Origin: Pseudomonadota bacterium
GTDB taxonomy: Bacteria > Pseudomonadota > Alphaproteobacteria > Rhizobiales > Rhizobiaceae
Direction of reading: 5' to 3'
NCBI GenBank assembly: GCA_003242525.1
Contig: QGUU01000039.1
Coordinates: 1-11,553 of the forward strand
Length of the DNA: 11,553 nt
This document shows positions 5,545-11,553 of this stretch, piece by piece. The notes beneath the pieces were generated by a model that worked only from the letters and a program-made list of their open reading frames with translations, did no database searches and was not told where the DNA came from. The stretch's first letter is position 1; each line of letters starts with the position of its first letter. Position numbers and translations under genes: made by a program.

Positions 5545-6828
5545 ATGAGCCAGCGCACACCAGGTTTCAACACGCTTGCGGTCCATGCGGGAGCCAAGCC
5601 AGATCCCGCTACCGGCGCGCGTGCCACGCCGATCTATCAGACCACCTCCTTCGTGTTCGACAGCGCCGACCACGCAGCCTCGCTGTTCGGCCTGAAGGCG
5701 TTCGGCAATATCTACACTCGCATCATGAACCCCACCCAGGCGGTTCTGGAGGAGCGCGTCGCCGCGCTCGAGGGCGGTACGGCGGCACTCGCCACCGCAT
5801 CCGGGCAAGCGGCGCATCTGCTTACGTTCCACACGCTTATGCAGCCGGGTGACAATTTCGTTGCCGCCCGCAAGCTCTACGGCGGCACGATCAACCAGTT
5901 CGGCCAGTCTTTCCTGAACTTCGGCTGGGAGGTGCGCTGGGCCGATGTCGACGACCCGTCGAGTTTCGAAAAGCTGATCGACGACCGGACCAAGGCGCTT
6001 CACATAGAGAGCCTGGCCAACCCCGGCGGCGAATTCGTGGATATCGCCAGGATTGCCGAAGTGGCGCGCAAACATGGCTTGCCGCTGATTGTGGACAACA
6101 CGCTTGCTTCGCCCTACCTCGTCCGCCCGATAGAGCATGGCGCAGACATAGTCGTCCATGCGCTTACCAAGTTCATCGGCGGCCATGGCAATTCCATCGG
6201 CGGCATCATTGTTGACGGCGGCACCTTCGACTGGTCGAAGTCGGGCAAGTATCCGCTTCTGTCGCAGCCGCGGCCGGACTATGGCGGCATGGTCCTTCAC
6301 GAGACCTTCGGCAATTTCGCCTTCGCCATCGCAGCACGCGTACTTGGCCTGCGCGACCTGGGTCCGGCGATTTCTCCTTTCAACGCCTTCCTCATCCTCA
6401 CGGGGCTTGAAACCCTGCCGCTCAGGATGCAGCGTCACTGCGACAATGCAGCGGCCGTCGCGGCATGGCTGGAAAAGCACCCGAAGATTGCCTGGGTATC
6501 CTATCCGGGCCTCCCGAACGACAAGAACCATGCCTTGCAGCAGAAATATTCGCCCAAGGGTGCAGGCGCGGTCTTCACTTTCGGCCTGAAGGGTGGCTAC
6601 GAGGCCGGCATCAAGCTTGTCGAGTCCCTCGAAATGTTCTCGCACCTCGCCAATATTGGCGATACGCGCTCGCTGGTCATCCATCCGGCCTCCACCACGC
6701 ACCGTCAGTTGTCGGACGAGCAGCGCGTCGCCGCTGGCGCCGGGCCGGAAGTGGTGCGTCTTTCCGTCGGCATCGAAGATGTCAATGACATCATTGCCGA
6801 TCTGGAGCAGGCGCTGGCGAAAGTCTGA
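5545..6828 (+). CDS. metY: O-acetylhomoserine sulfhydrylase (aminocarboxypropyltransferase)
   Basis: A 427-aa PLP enzyme of the Cys/Met metabolism family. It makes homocysteine from O-acetyl-L-homoserine and sulfide (direct sulfhydrylation) in the cytosol, feeding methionine synthesis. The start MSQRTPGFNTLAVHAG at 5545 has GGGAG at 5533-5537 with 7-nt spacing. An in-frame ATG at 5509 lies in the leader and is not preferred. Family marks are ATPIYQTTSFVF, GNIYTRIMNPTQAVLEERVAALEGG, ATASGQAA, VDNTLASPYLVRPIEHGAD with PLP-ring Asp184, and HALTKFIGGHGNSIGG with Schiff-base Lys209. The C-terminus has the SLVIHPASTTHRQL and RLSVGIED motifs. Length and the LFGLKAFGNIYTRI segment favour MetY over O-succinylhomoserine MetZ. 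Physiological substrate preference is inferred. Confidence 0.93.
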   Translation: MSQRTPGFNTLAVHAGAKPDPATGARATPIYQTTSFVFDSADHAASLFGLKAFGNIYTRIMNPTQAVLEERVAALEGGTAALATASGQAAHLLTFHTLMQPGDNFVAARKLYGGTINQFGQSFLNFGWEVRWADVDDPSSFEKLIDDRTKALHIESLANPGGEFVDIARIAEVARKHGLPLIVDNTLASPYLVRPIEHGADIVVHALTKFIGGHGNSIGGIIVDGGTFDWSKSGKYPLLSQPRPDYGGMVLHETFGNFAFAIAARVLGLRDLGPAISPFNAFLILTGLETLPLRMQRHCDNAAAVAAWLEKHPKIAWVSYPGLPNDKNHALQQKYSPKGAGAVFTFGLKGGYEAGIKLVESLEMFSHLANIGDTRSLVIHPASTTHRQLSDEQRVAAGAGPEVVRLSVGIEDVNDIIADLEQALAKV

Positions 6829-6837
6829 GCCCCATGG

Positions 6838-6872
6838 CATGACAGGCTTCGCATGAGCCGGAGCCTGTCATG
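6838..6872 (+). promoter_or_regulatory. Inverted repeat sequestering the cupin ribosome-binding site and start codon
   Basis: CATGACAGGCT (6838-6848) is the exact reverse complement of AGCCTGTCATG (6862-6872). With a G-U and a C-G pair the stem reaches 13 bp (6838-6850 / 6860-6872) around a 9-nt loop. The 3' arm contains the ribosome-binding GGAG (6860-6863) and the ATG (6870-6872) of the cupin gene. It starts 9 nt after the metY stop codon. No T-tract follows, so it is not a normal terminator. Translation of the cupin gene may depend on opening this stem. Confidence 0.6.
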
Positions 6873-7220
6873 AATGAATCGCTTTTCCTCGCTATTCGCA
6901 AAGACGGCATTGAGCCGGAGGCGGGCGCTCCTGCACCGGAGCGCCTGATCGCCGGCGACCCTCGATTTCGCACATGGAACCTGGAAGAACGGGACGGCGG
7001 CCTCTATGCCGGCCTATGGGAATCTACCCCCGGCAAGTGGCGAATCGAATATGACGAGTGGGAGTTCTGCCACATCCTGTCCGGCGTTTCGGTGATCACC
7101 GAGGATAACGGCGAGGCACATACCGTGCGGGCAGGCGACAGCTTCGTGCTGAGGCCCGGCTTCAAGGGAAGCTGGGAAGTCGTTGAGACGACTCTAAAAG
7201 AATACGTCATCAAGCTGTAA
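6870..7220 (+). CDS. Small cupin-domain protein (Cupin_3/DUF861 type)
   Basis: A 116-aa single-domain beta-barrel. The ATG at 6870 follows GGAG at 6860-6863 with 6-nt spacing. Both elements fall inside a strong inverted repeat. Core features are GGLYAGLWESTPGKWRIEYDEWEFCHILSG (cupin motif 1, with Glu and His in EWEFCHIL), then VRAGDSFVLRPGFKGSWEV (motif 2) and a C-terminal strand TLKEYVIKL. This matches the Cupin_3 group that includes (S)-ureidoglycine aminohydrolase-like proteins, but the domain alone does not define a reaction. It lies 41 nt after metY and 95 nt before the flavin oxidase. The oxidase pairing may be functional, for example in amine or amino-acid turnover, but that is inference. 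Confidence 0.85.
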   Translation: MNESLFLAIRKDGIEPEAGAPAPERLIAGDPRFRTWNLEERDGGLYAGLWESTPGKWRIEYDEWEFCHILSGVSVITEDNGEAHTVRAGDSFVLRPGFKGSWEVVETTLKEYVIKL

Positions 7221-7232
7221 GGCCCTCGGCCT

Positions 7233-7255
7233 CGCGGCGGGTCTTGCCCGTCGCG
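7233..7255 (+). repeat. GC-rich hairpin between the cupin and oxidase genes
   Basis: A 9-bp stem with one G-U pair, CGCGGCGGG (7233-7241) / CCCGTCGCG (7247-7255), with loop TCTTG, 12 nt after the cupin stop. The following bases (CCTTCAC) are a poor U-tract, so it is at most a weak terminator. It may instead protect or separate parts of a shared transcript. Confidence 0.35.
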
Positions 7256-7315
7256 CCTTCACATGGTCAAGACGGCCCGAGCACCAATGTTGAGCCAGCC
7301 AGGGGAGCACCGCCC

Positions 7316-8419
7316 GTGAACGTCATCATTGTCGGAGCAGGTATAGCGGGGCTCTCGACAGCCTGGGCGCTGGTCAAGGCGGGCCACTCGGTATCCGTCA
7401 TCGAACAGGGCAGAATCCCCAATCCGCTCGCCGCATCCGGCGATCACCACCGCATCATCCGCCGCGCCTATGGCAGGGCAGGAGGATATGCCCGCCTTAT
7501 CACCGAAGCCTATCAGGCGTGGGACGAAATGTGGGGCGACCTGGGCGAAAGCCATCTTGATCCGCGCGGCTTTCTGGGTGTGTCGCGCGAGGAGGGTGAC
7601 GAGGCCGAGATATATCGGGAGGGACTGGAGGCGGGCTCCTTTCCTTTCGATCTGTTCCAGCCGGATGAGGCGGTTGCCCGCTGGCCATTCCTTGAGCCGG
7701 GTACATTCCGCTATGCCTATTTTTCAACCGAAGGCGGAGCGTTGCATTGCCGGCGCATCGCCGCAGGGCTTCTGGAGTGGCTGCGCGCCCATGGCGCGAA
7801 CATCTATGAAAACAGCAAGGCGGTCGGAATCGATCCGGACGCTGGCAGGGTTACGCTGGCGGACGGCGCCGTCATGCAGGCCGACCGGGTGGTGGTGGCA
7901 GCCGGGGCCTGGGTGCTCAAGCTGTTTCCCGAGCTTGGCAGTGAACTGAAGACCTGGCGAACGGCGCTTGCCTATGTCGAGCCGCCCGCCGATTTGCGGG
8001 CCGCTTGGGAAACGGCGCCGGTCATACTGGATGTCGGTGGAAAGACCGATGGTTACATGATTCCGCTGACACGTGGAGCGGGCATGAAATTCGGCTCCGG
8101 CCTCCACAAGGTTCCAACCAGCGACGCTGACTGGAACCGCGATCCGGTAGAAGGGGAAGGCGAGGCGATCCGTAACCTTTTCTCGCCGCCGATCGCCCGG
8201 ATCGAGGAGTATCGGATCACCGAAGTGGTGACATGCGCCTACACCTTCACGGACGATGAAAAGTTTCTGGCCCACGAGGCGGGCAGATGCCTGATCGTTT
8301 CGGCCTGCTCCGGACATGGCTACAAGTTCGGCGCGGCGGTCGGCCGGCGCGTCGCGGCGGCGCTGGCAGACGGCGATATCGTGGGCCTCAAGCGCTGGCT
8401 CCGTGCGGAAGTCGCATGA
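7316..8419 (+). CDS. FAD-dependent oxidase of the monomeric sarcosine oxidase-like (DAO) family
   Basis: A 367-aa flavoprotein. I chose GTG at 7316 (MNVIIVGAGIAGLSTAWAL) because AGGGGAG lies at 7301-7307 and the GxGxxG FAD loop then sits at residues 7-12, as in the family; a TTG at 7244 would add 24 unlikely residues. Residues aligning with Bacillus monomeric sarcosine oxidase are visible: RIIRRAYG (Arg46, Arg49), MKFGSGLH (Lys258, His264), CAYTFTDDEKF (Cys307, the covalent 8-alpha-cysteinyl FAD attachment position, and Tyr309) and SGHGYKF (Lys337). A secondary or tertiary amine is thus probably oxidised with O2, giving H2O2. The exact substrate (sarcosine, N-methyl amino acid, pipecolate or other) is not deducible. 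There is no partner subunit nearby, which fits a monomeric form. Confidence 0.88.
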   Translation: MNVIIVGAGIAGLSTAWALVKAGHSVSVIEQGRIPNPLAASGDHHRIIRRAYGRAGGYARLITEAYQAWDEMWGDLGESHLDPRGFLGVSREEGDEAEIYREGLEAGSFPFDLFQPDEAVARWPFLEPGTFRYAYFSTEGGALHCRRIAAGLLEWLRAHGANIYENSKAVGIDPDAGRVTLADGAVMQADRVVVAAGAWVLKLFPELGSELKTWRTALAYVEPPADLRAAWETAPVILDVGGKTDGYMIPLTRGAGMKFGSGLHKVPTSDADWNRDPVEGEGEAIRNLFSPPIARIEEYRITEVVTCAYTFTDDEKFLAHEAGRCLIVSACSGHGYKFGAAVGRRVAAALADGDIVGLKRWLRAEVA

Positions 8420-8487
8420 CAGCGCACATCTGTCGGCCCACCTTTCGGTAAAGCGGAAACCTTAACCGGAAAGCCTGTGCGGCCGGC

Positions 8488-8520
8488 CTTGCACAAGGGC
8501 GAACCTGCATCCTATTTACG
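8488..8520 (+). promoter_or_regulatory. Candidate heat-shock (RpoH, sigma-32) promoter of clpP
   Basis: CTTG at 8488-8491 and CCTATTTACG at 8511-8520 fit the alphaproteobacterial sigma-32 consensus elements CTTG and CYTATNTNNG. The spacer is 19 nt against the usual 17-18. The same sequence can also be read as TTGCAC (8489-8494), 18 bp, TATTTA (8513-8518) for the housekeeping factor. It lies 59-91 nt before the clpP start codon. No experimental support is available from the sequence. Confidence 0.45.
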
Positions 8521-8578
8521 GATACGAGTACCAGGAATGATTCTGCCGTCCGCCAGGGCGGCCACAAAGGGACAGTCC

Positions 8579-9214
8579 ATGAAGCATCCGGTCGAAACCT
8601 ACATGAACCTCGTCCCGATGGTGGTCGAGCAGACCAACCGTGGCGAGCGCGCCTACGACATTTTCTCTCGCCTCTTGAAGGAGCGCATCATCTTCATAAC
8701 CGGCCCGGTCGAGGATGGCATGGCCACGCTGGTTTGCGCACAGCTCCTGTTTCTGGAAGCGGAGAATCCAAAAAAGGAAATCAACCTCTACATCAACTCG
8801 CCGGGCGGCGTGGTCACTTCCGGCATGGCGATCTACGATACCATGCAGTTCGTTAAGCCGCCGGTATCAACACTCTGCATCGGTCAGGCGGCCTCGATGG
8901 GCTCGCTCCTGCTTGCCGCGGGGGACAAGGACATGCGCTTCGCCACGCCGAACGCGCGCATCATGGTCCATCAGCCCTCCGGCGGCTTCCAGGGTCAGGC
9001 GTCCGACATCGAGCGCCATGCCCAGGACATCATCAAGCTGAAGCGCCGGCTCAACGAGATTTACGTCAAGCATACCGGCAGGGACTATGACACGATCGAG
9101 CGCACGCTCGACCGCGACCACTTCATGAGTGCGGACGAGGCGAAGGACTTTGGCCTGATCGACAAGGTCATAAGCACGCGCGAGGCAAACGAGGCTGCAG
9201 ATCAGGCCTCGTGA
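8579..9214 (+). CDS. clpP: ATP-dependent Clp protease proteolytic subunit
   Basis: A 211-aa serine peptidase that forms the double-heptamer chamber degrading substrates unfolded by ClpX or ClpA. The start ATG at 8579 ([18 protein letters not shown]) follows AAAGGGA at 8566-8572. An in-frame GTG at 8477 is possible but would run through the likely promoter. The catalytic triad is Ser106 (GQAASMGS), His131 (VHQPSGG) and Asp180 (DRDHFM); the 25- and 49-residue spacing equals that of E. coli Ser111/His136/Asp185. Further family marks are [16 protein letters not shown] and [13 protein letters not shown]. The short leader before [12 protein letters not shown] may be autoprocessed. It is upstream of clpX but separated by 291 bp, so each may have its own promoter. 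Confidence 0.98.
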   Translation: MKHPVETYMNLVPMVVEQTNRGERAYDIFSRLLKERIIFITGPVEDGMATLVCAQLLFLEAENPKKEINLYINSPGGVVTSGMAIYDTMQFVKPPVSTLCIGQAASMGSLLLAAGDKDMRFATPNARIMVHQPSGGFQGQASDIERHAQDIIKLKRRLNEIYVKHTGRDYDTIERTLDRDHFMSADEAKDFGLIDKVISTREANEAADQAS

Positions 9215-9505
9215 CATGGCGTTGCCAGCAGCGTAGGTCGTCACCGCACTTTTGCGGCGGGTTGCGGCATTTCCGCCACAATTGCCTGTTCCCTCCGGAA
9301 GATGGGACGCCTACGTTAAGCCTCTATTGAGTTTCGACGGCTTAGCTTTGCCCGTGGGAAACTGCGAATCGTTGCTACGTCTTCTGATTTGTGTTTCGTG
9401 CGGAATGCGTTGCGGGGAGCTGATACTGGCGGTGGCGGATTCCCGCGATAAATTAGGAGTATGGCATTCGGCCACTCGGGCCGATGTCCATGAAAGGACT
9501 GGACG
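9215..9505 (+). promoter_or_regulatory. clpP-clpX intergenic region, no gene seen
   Basis: These 291 bp hold no convincing gene. Contents: a small hairpin CCGCA/TGCGG (9244-9248 / 9253-9257) after clpP with no useful U-tract; a CtrA-like sequence TTAA-N7-TTGA (9316-9330); an AT-richer GATAAATTAGGAG stretch at 9447-9459; and an imperfect 13-bp hairpin (9461-9491) immediately before the clpX ribosome-binding site. A clpX promoter is expected here, but no well-spaced -35/-10 pair stands out. Confidence 0.45.
9461..9491 (+). repeat. Imperfect hairpin directly upstream of the clpX ribosome-binding site
   Basis: The 13-nt arms (9461-9473 and 9479-9491) pair as ATGG/CCAT and TCGGCC/GGCCGA with a symmetric 3-nt internal loop and the 5-nt apical loop ACTCG. 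The structure ends 1 nt before AAAGGA (9493-9498), so in the mRNA it would sit next to the clpX initiation site. Confidence 0.45.
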
Positions 9506-10780
9506 ATGAGCAAGGTCAGCAACGGCGGCAGCGATTCAAAGAACACGCTCTACTGCTCGTTCTGCGGCAAGAGCCAGCACGAGGTGCGCAAACTCATTGC
9601 CGGCCCCACCGTCTTCATTTGCGACGAGTGCGTCGAGCTGTGCATGGACATCATCCGCGAGGAGAACAAGACCTCGATGGTGAAGTCGCGCGAGGGTGTC
9701 CCAACTCCCCAGGAGATCCTCAAGGTTCTGGACGATTACGTGATCGGCCAGCCTTACGCCAAGCGCGTGCTTTCGGTTGCCGTTCACAACCACTACAAGC
9801 GCCTGGCGCATGCGGGCAGGAACAACGACGTTGAACTCGCCAAGTCGAACATCCTTCTCATCGGCCCGACCGGCTGCGGCAAGACCCTTCTGGCCCAGAC
9901 CCTGGCGCGCATCATTGACGTGCCCTTCACCATGGCCGACGCCACCACGCTTACCGAGGCCGGCTATGTCGGCGAGGACGTGGAGAACATTATCCTGAAG
10001 CTGCTCCAGGCGGCCGACTATAACGTGGAGCGTGCGCAGCGCGGCATCGTCTATATCGACGAAATCGACAAGATTTCCCGCAAGTCGGACAATCCCTCGA
10101 TCACGCGCGACGTGTCGGGCGAGGGCGTGCAGCAGGCACTGCTCAAGATCATGGAAGGAACAATCGCCTCGGTGCCTCCGCAGGGTGGCAGGAAGCATCC
10201 GCAGCAGGAGTTCTTGCAGGTCGATACGGCCAACATCCTCTTCATCTGCGGCGGCGCCTTTGCCGGCCTCGACAAGATCATTTCCGATCGCGGCCGCAAG
10301 ACCTCCATCGGCTTCGGAGCGACCGTGGCCTCGCCTGAAGATCGCCGTACCGGCGACCTGTTCCGGCAGGTGGAACCCGAAGATCTCCTGAAGTTCGGCT
10401 TGATCCCGGAATTCGTCGGCCGTCTGCCGGTGCTGGCGACGCTCGAGGATCTCGACGAAGCCGCTCTGGTCCAGATTCTGACCGAGCCCAAGAACGCGCT
10501 GGTCAAGCAGTACCAGCGCCTGTTCGAGATGGAGAATGTCGACCTGACCTTCCACGAGAACGCGCTCATCGCCATCGCGAAGCGCGCCATTGAGCGCAAG
10601 ACCGGTGCACGCGGCCTGCGTTCGATCATGGAAGCGATCCTGCTCGATACGATGTTCGAGCTGCCGGCACTTGAAGGCGTGCGCGAGGTGGTGATCTCGG
10701 AGGAAGTGGTCTCCGGCAACGCCCGCCCGCTCTACATCTATGCCGAGGCGAAGGAGAAGAAGGGCCCCGTCAGCGCCTGA
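9506..10780 (+). CDS. clpX: ATP-dependent Clp protease ATP-binding subunit ClpX
   Basis: A 424-aa AAA+ unfoldase that recognises degrons (ssrA and others), unfolds proteins and feeds them to ClpP. The ATG at 9506 has AAAGGA at 9493-9498. The N-terminal zinc-binding domain has Cys17, Cys20, Cys39 and Cys42 (CSFCGK...CDEC). The AAA+ core has Walker A GPTGCGKT (120-127, Lys126), pore-1 loop GYVG (153-156), Walker B YIDEIDK (Asp185, Glu186), the RKH pore loop (229-231), the ClpP-docking IGF tripeptide (268-270) and the sensor-2 region GARGLRS. All key residues are intact and length equals the E. coli protein, so the ClpXP complex should be complete. In alphaproteobacteria ClpXP also controls the cell cycle through CtrA turnover; that role is inferred from the clade. 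Confidence 0.99.
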   Translation: MSKVSNGGSDSKNTLYCSFCGKSQHEVRKLIAGPTVFICDECVELCMDIIREENKTSMVKSREGVPTPQEILKVLDDYVIGQPYAKRVLSVAVHNHYKRLAHAGRNNDVELAKSNILLIGPTGCGKTLLAQTLARIIDVPFTMADATTLTEAGYVGEDVENIILKLLQAADYNVERAQRGIVYIDEIDKISRKSDNPSITRDVSGEGVQQALLKIMEGTIASVPPQGGRKHPQQEFLQVDTANILFICGGAFAGLDKIISDRGRKTSIGFGATVASPEDRRTGDLFRQVEPEDLLKFGLIPEFVGRLPVLATLEDLDEAALVQILTEPKNALVKQYQRLFEMENVDLTFHENALIAIAKRAIERKTGARGLRSIMEAILLDTMFELPALEGVREVVISEEVVSGNARPLYIYAEAKEKKGPVSA

Positions 10781-11088
10781 GGCCCACCCCAGGTGGGGAG
10801 GCCATTCATCGAGGCGTGAATCCCTGTCGGTGCTCGGTCGTTCTGGCTCACTTGCTGGTGAAGTTACGCTCATGCGTGCAGCGTGCGCGCGTTTGGCACA
10901 CCCGGGGAAAGCAGGGGCGCAGGCCCTTGATCTTCTCGCCGGGTGTCTCCACTTATCGGAGAAAGCGGTGGGCCGCGTTCCGTGCTGACAAACTCCCATT
11001 ATAAAGGATGATAGGCGGAAGGACCCGCGGTCGTTAATATGAGAATCGCGACCGGCCATGAGAGCGGCCGCGACAGAAAGGTTGGACA
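10781..11088 (+). promoter_or_regulatory. clpX-lon intergenic region, no gene seen
   Basis: These 308 bp hold no convincing gene. A 6-bp stem CCCACC/GGTGGG (10783-10788 / 10792-10797) right after the clpX stop could be a weak terminator without a U-tract. TATAAA at 11000-11005 is the best -10-like element; the hexamer 17 bp upstream (GTTCCG) is a poor -35. A small inverted repeat CGGTCG/CGACCG (11028-11033 / 11049-11054) lies in the lon leader. A separate lon promoter is likely but not precisely located. Confidence 0.4.
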
Positions 11089-11553
11089 ATGGTCAAGGTA
11101 ACCAGGTCACCCGTCGATGGCGTCTTCGCAGTCCTCCCGCTGCGCGACATCGTCGTTTTCCCGCACATGATCGTGCCGCTCTTCGTCGGGCGGGAGAAGT
11201 CGATCAAGGCGCTCGAAGAGGTGATGGGGCAGGAGAAGCAGATTCTGCTCGCCACGCAGAAGAATGCAGCCGACGACGATCCCGAGCCGGATGCCATTTA
11301 TGACGTGGGCACGCTCGCCAATGTGCTGCAATTGCTGAAACTGCCCGACGGAACTGTCAAGGTTCTGGTCGAGGGTGCTGCACGCGCGAAGATCGATGGT
11401 TTCACCGAACGGACCGACTTCCACGAGGCGCACGCCACCCTTTTGGTGGAGCCGGAAGAGGAAGAGGTGGAGGTCGAGGCACTGGCCCGCTCCGTGGTTT
11501 CCGATTTCGAGAACTACGTCAAGTTGAACAAGAAAATCTCGCCTGAGGTGGTG
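11089..11553 (+). CDS. lon: ATP-dependent Lon protease, N-terminal part
   Basis: The first 155 codons of the roughly 800-aa cytosolic AAA+ serine protease that clears misfolded and regulatory proteins; the gene continues past the window edge. The ATG at 11089 follows AAGG at 11078-11081 with 7-nt spacing. The visible part is the LON substrate-binding domain: [75 protein letters not shown] and the acidic [12 protein letters not shown] before [14 protein letters not shown]. The AAA+ and Ser-Lys peptidase domains are not in view. The gene follows clpX in the usual alphaproteobacterial order, 308 bp downstream. Confidence 0.98.
   Translation, partial: MVKVTRSPVDGVFAVLPLRDIVVFPHMIVPLFVGREKSIKALEEVMGQEKQILLATQKNAADDDPEPDAIYDVGTLANVLQLLKLPDGTVKVLVEGAARAKIDGFTERTDFHEAHATLLVEPEEEEVEVEALARSVVSDFENYVKLNKKISPEVV

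Noticed and set aside
5356..6840. A 494-codon open frame on the minus strand
   Set aside because: Antisense shadow of metY; low-complexity Arg/Gly/Ala composition and no recognisable domain.
9461..9493. Ten-codon ORF (MAFGHSGRCP) before clpX with AGGAG upstream
   Set aside because: The AGGAG is only 1 nt from the ATG, too close for normal initiation, and the bases are better explained by the hairpin.
10926..10957. Sigma-32-like promoter for lon (CTTG ... CTTATC)
   Set aside because: The spacer between CTTG and the CTTAT element is 22 nt, too long, and the T expected after CYTATN is G.
9536..11089. A 517-codon open frame on the minus strand
   Set aside because: It is antisense to clpX, whose protein is unmistakable; the frame is open because of high G+C codon bias and its product resembles no family I know.

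Overview
The window is about 62% G+C by eye. It looks like a chromosomal segment from an alphaproteobacterium, most likely Hyphomicrobiales (Rhizobiales), near Mesorhizobium and other Phyllobacteriaceae. The reasons are the clpP-clpX-lon order, the rplM-rpsI pair with an N-terminally extended S9, an IalB-family periplasmic protein, and protein sequences typical of that order. No mobile element, CRISPR array, tRNA or rRNA was seen. Most of the window is ordinary core and near-core genome.

Layout. Positions 1-849 (minus) hold the N-terminal half of a periplasmic oligopeptide-binding protein of the YejA type, cut by the window edge. IalB family protein follows on plus (1064-1684). It converges on the ribosomal operon rplM-rpsI (minus, 2783-1840), and two hairpin terminators separate them. 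Upstream of rplM on minus is a PaaI-type hotdog thioesterase (3472-3008). It is divergent from a tightly overlapping plus-strand trio: a crotonase-fold protein (3628-4449), a VOC/glyoxalase-fold protein (4449-4868) and a CoA-binding Rossmann protein (4865-5386). A leader with nested hairpins separates the trio from O-acetylhomoserine sulfhydrylase metY (5545-6828). Next come a small cupin (6870-7220) and a monomeric-sarcosine-oxidase-like flavoenzyme (7316-8419). The window ends in the proteostasis block clpP (8579-9214), clpX (9506-10780) and the first 155 codons of lon (11089 to the edge).

How the genes may work together. ClpX unfolds substrates for ClpP, and the IGF loop that docks on ClpP is present; Lon is the second major cytosolic AAA+ protease. 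rplM and rpsI are a translation operon. The thioesterase and the crotonase/VOC/CoA-binding trio look like a small acyl-CoA-related locus of unknown substrate. The crotonase lacks both glutamates needed for classical hydratase chemistry, so 'enoyl-CoA hydratase' would be a misleading label. metY makes homocysteine from O-acetylhomoserine and sulfide. The cupin and the oxidase may form a small amine or amino-acid oxidation unit.

The points most worth a second look are: the crotonase without catalytic glutamates; a long inverted repeat that buries the ribosome-binding site and start codon of the cupin gene; the conserved covalent-flavin cysteine and active-site set in the oxidase; the metY leader; and candidate regulatory sites before clpP (sigma-32-like) and clpX (CtrA-like site and a hairpin). 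I did not find evidence for a wholly new multi-gene system.
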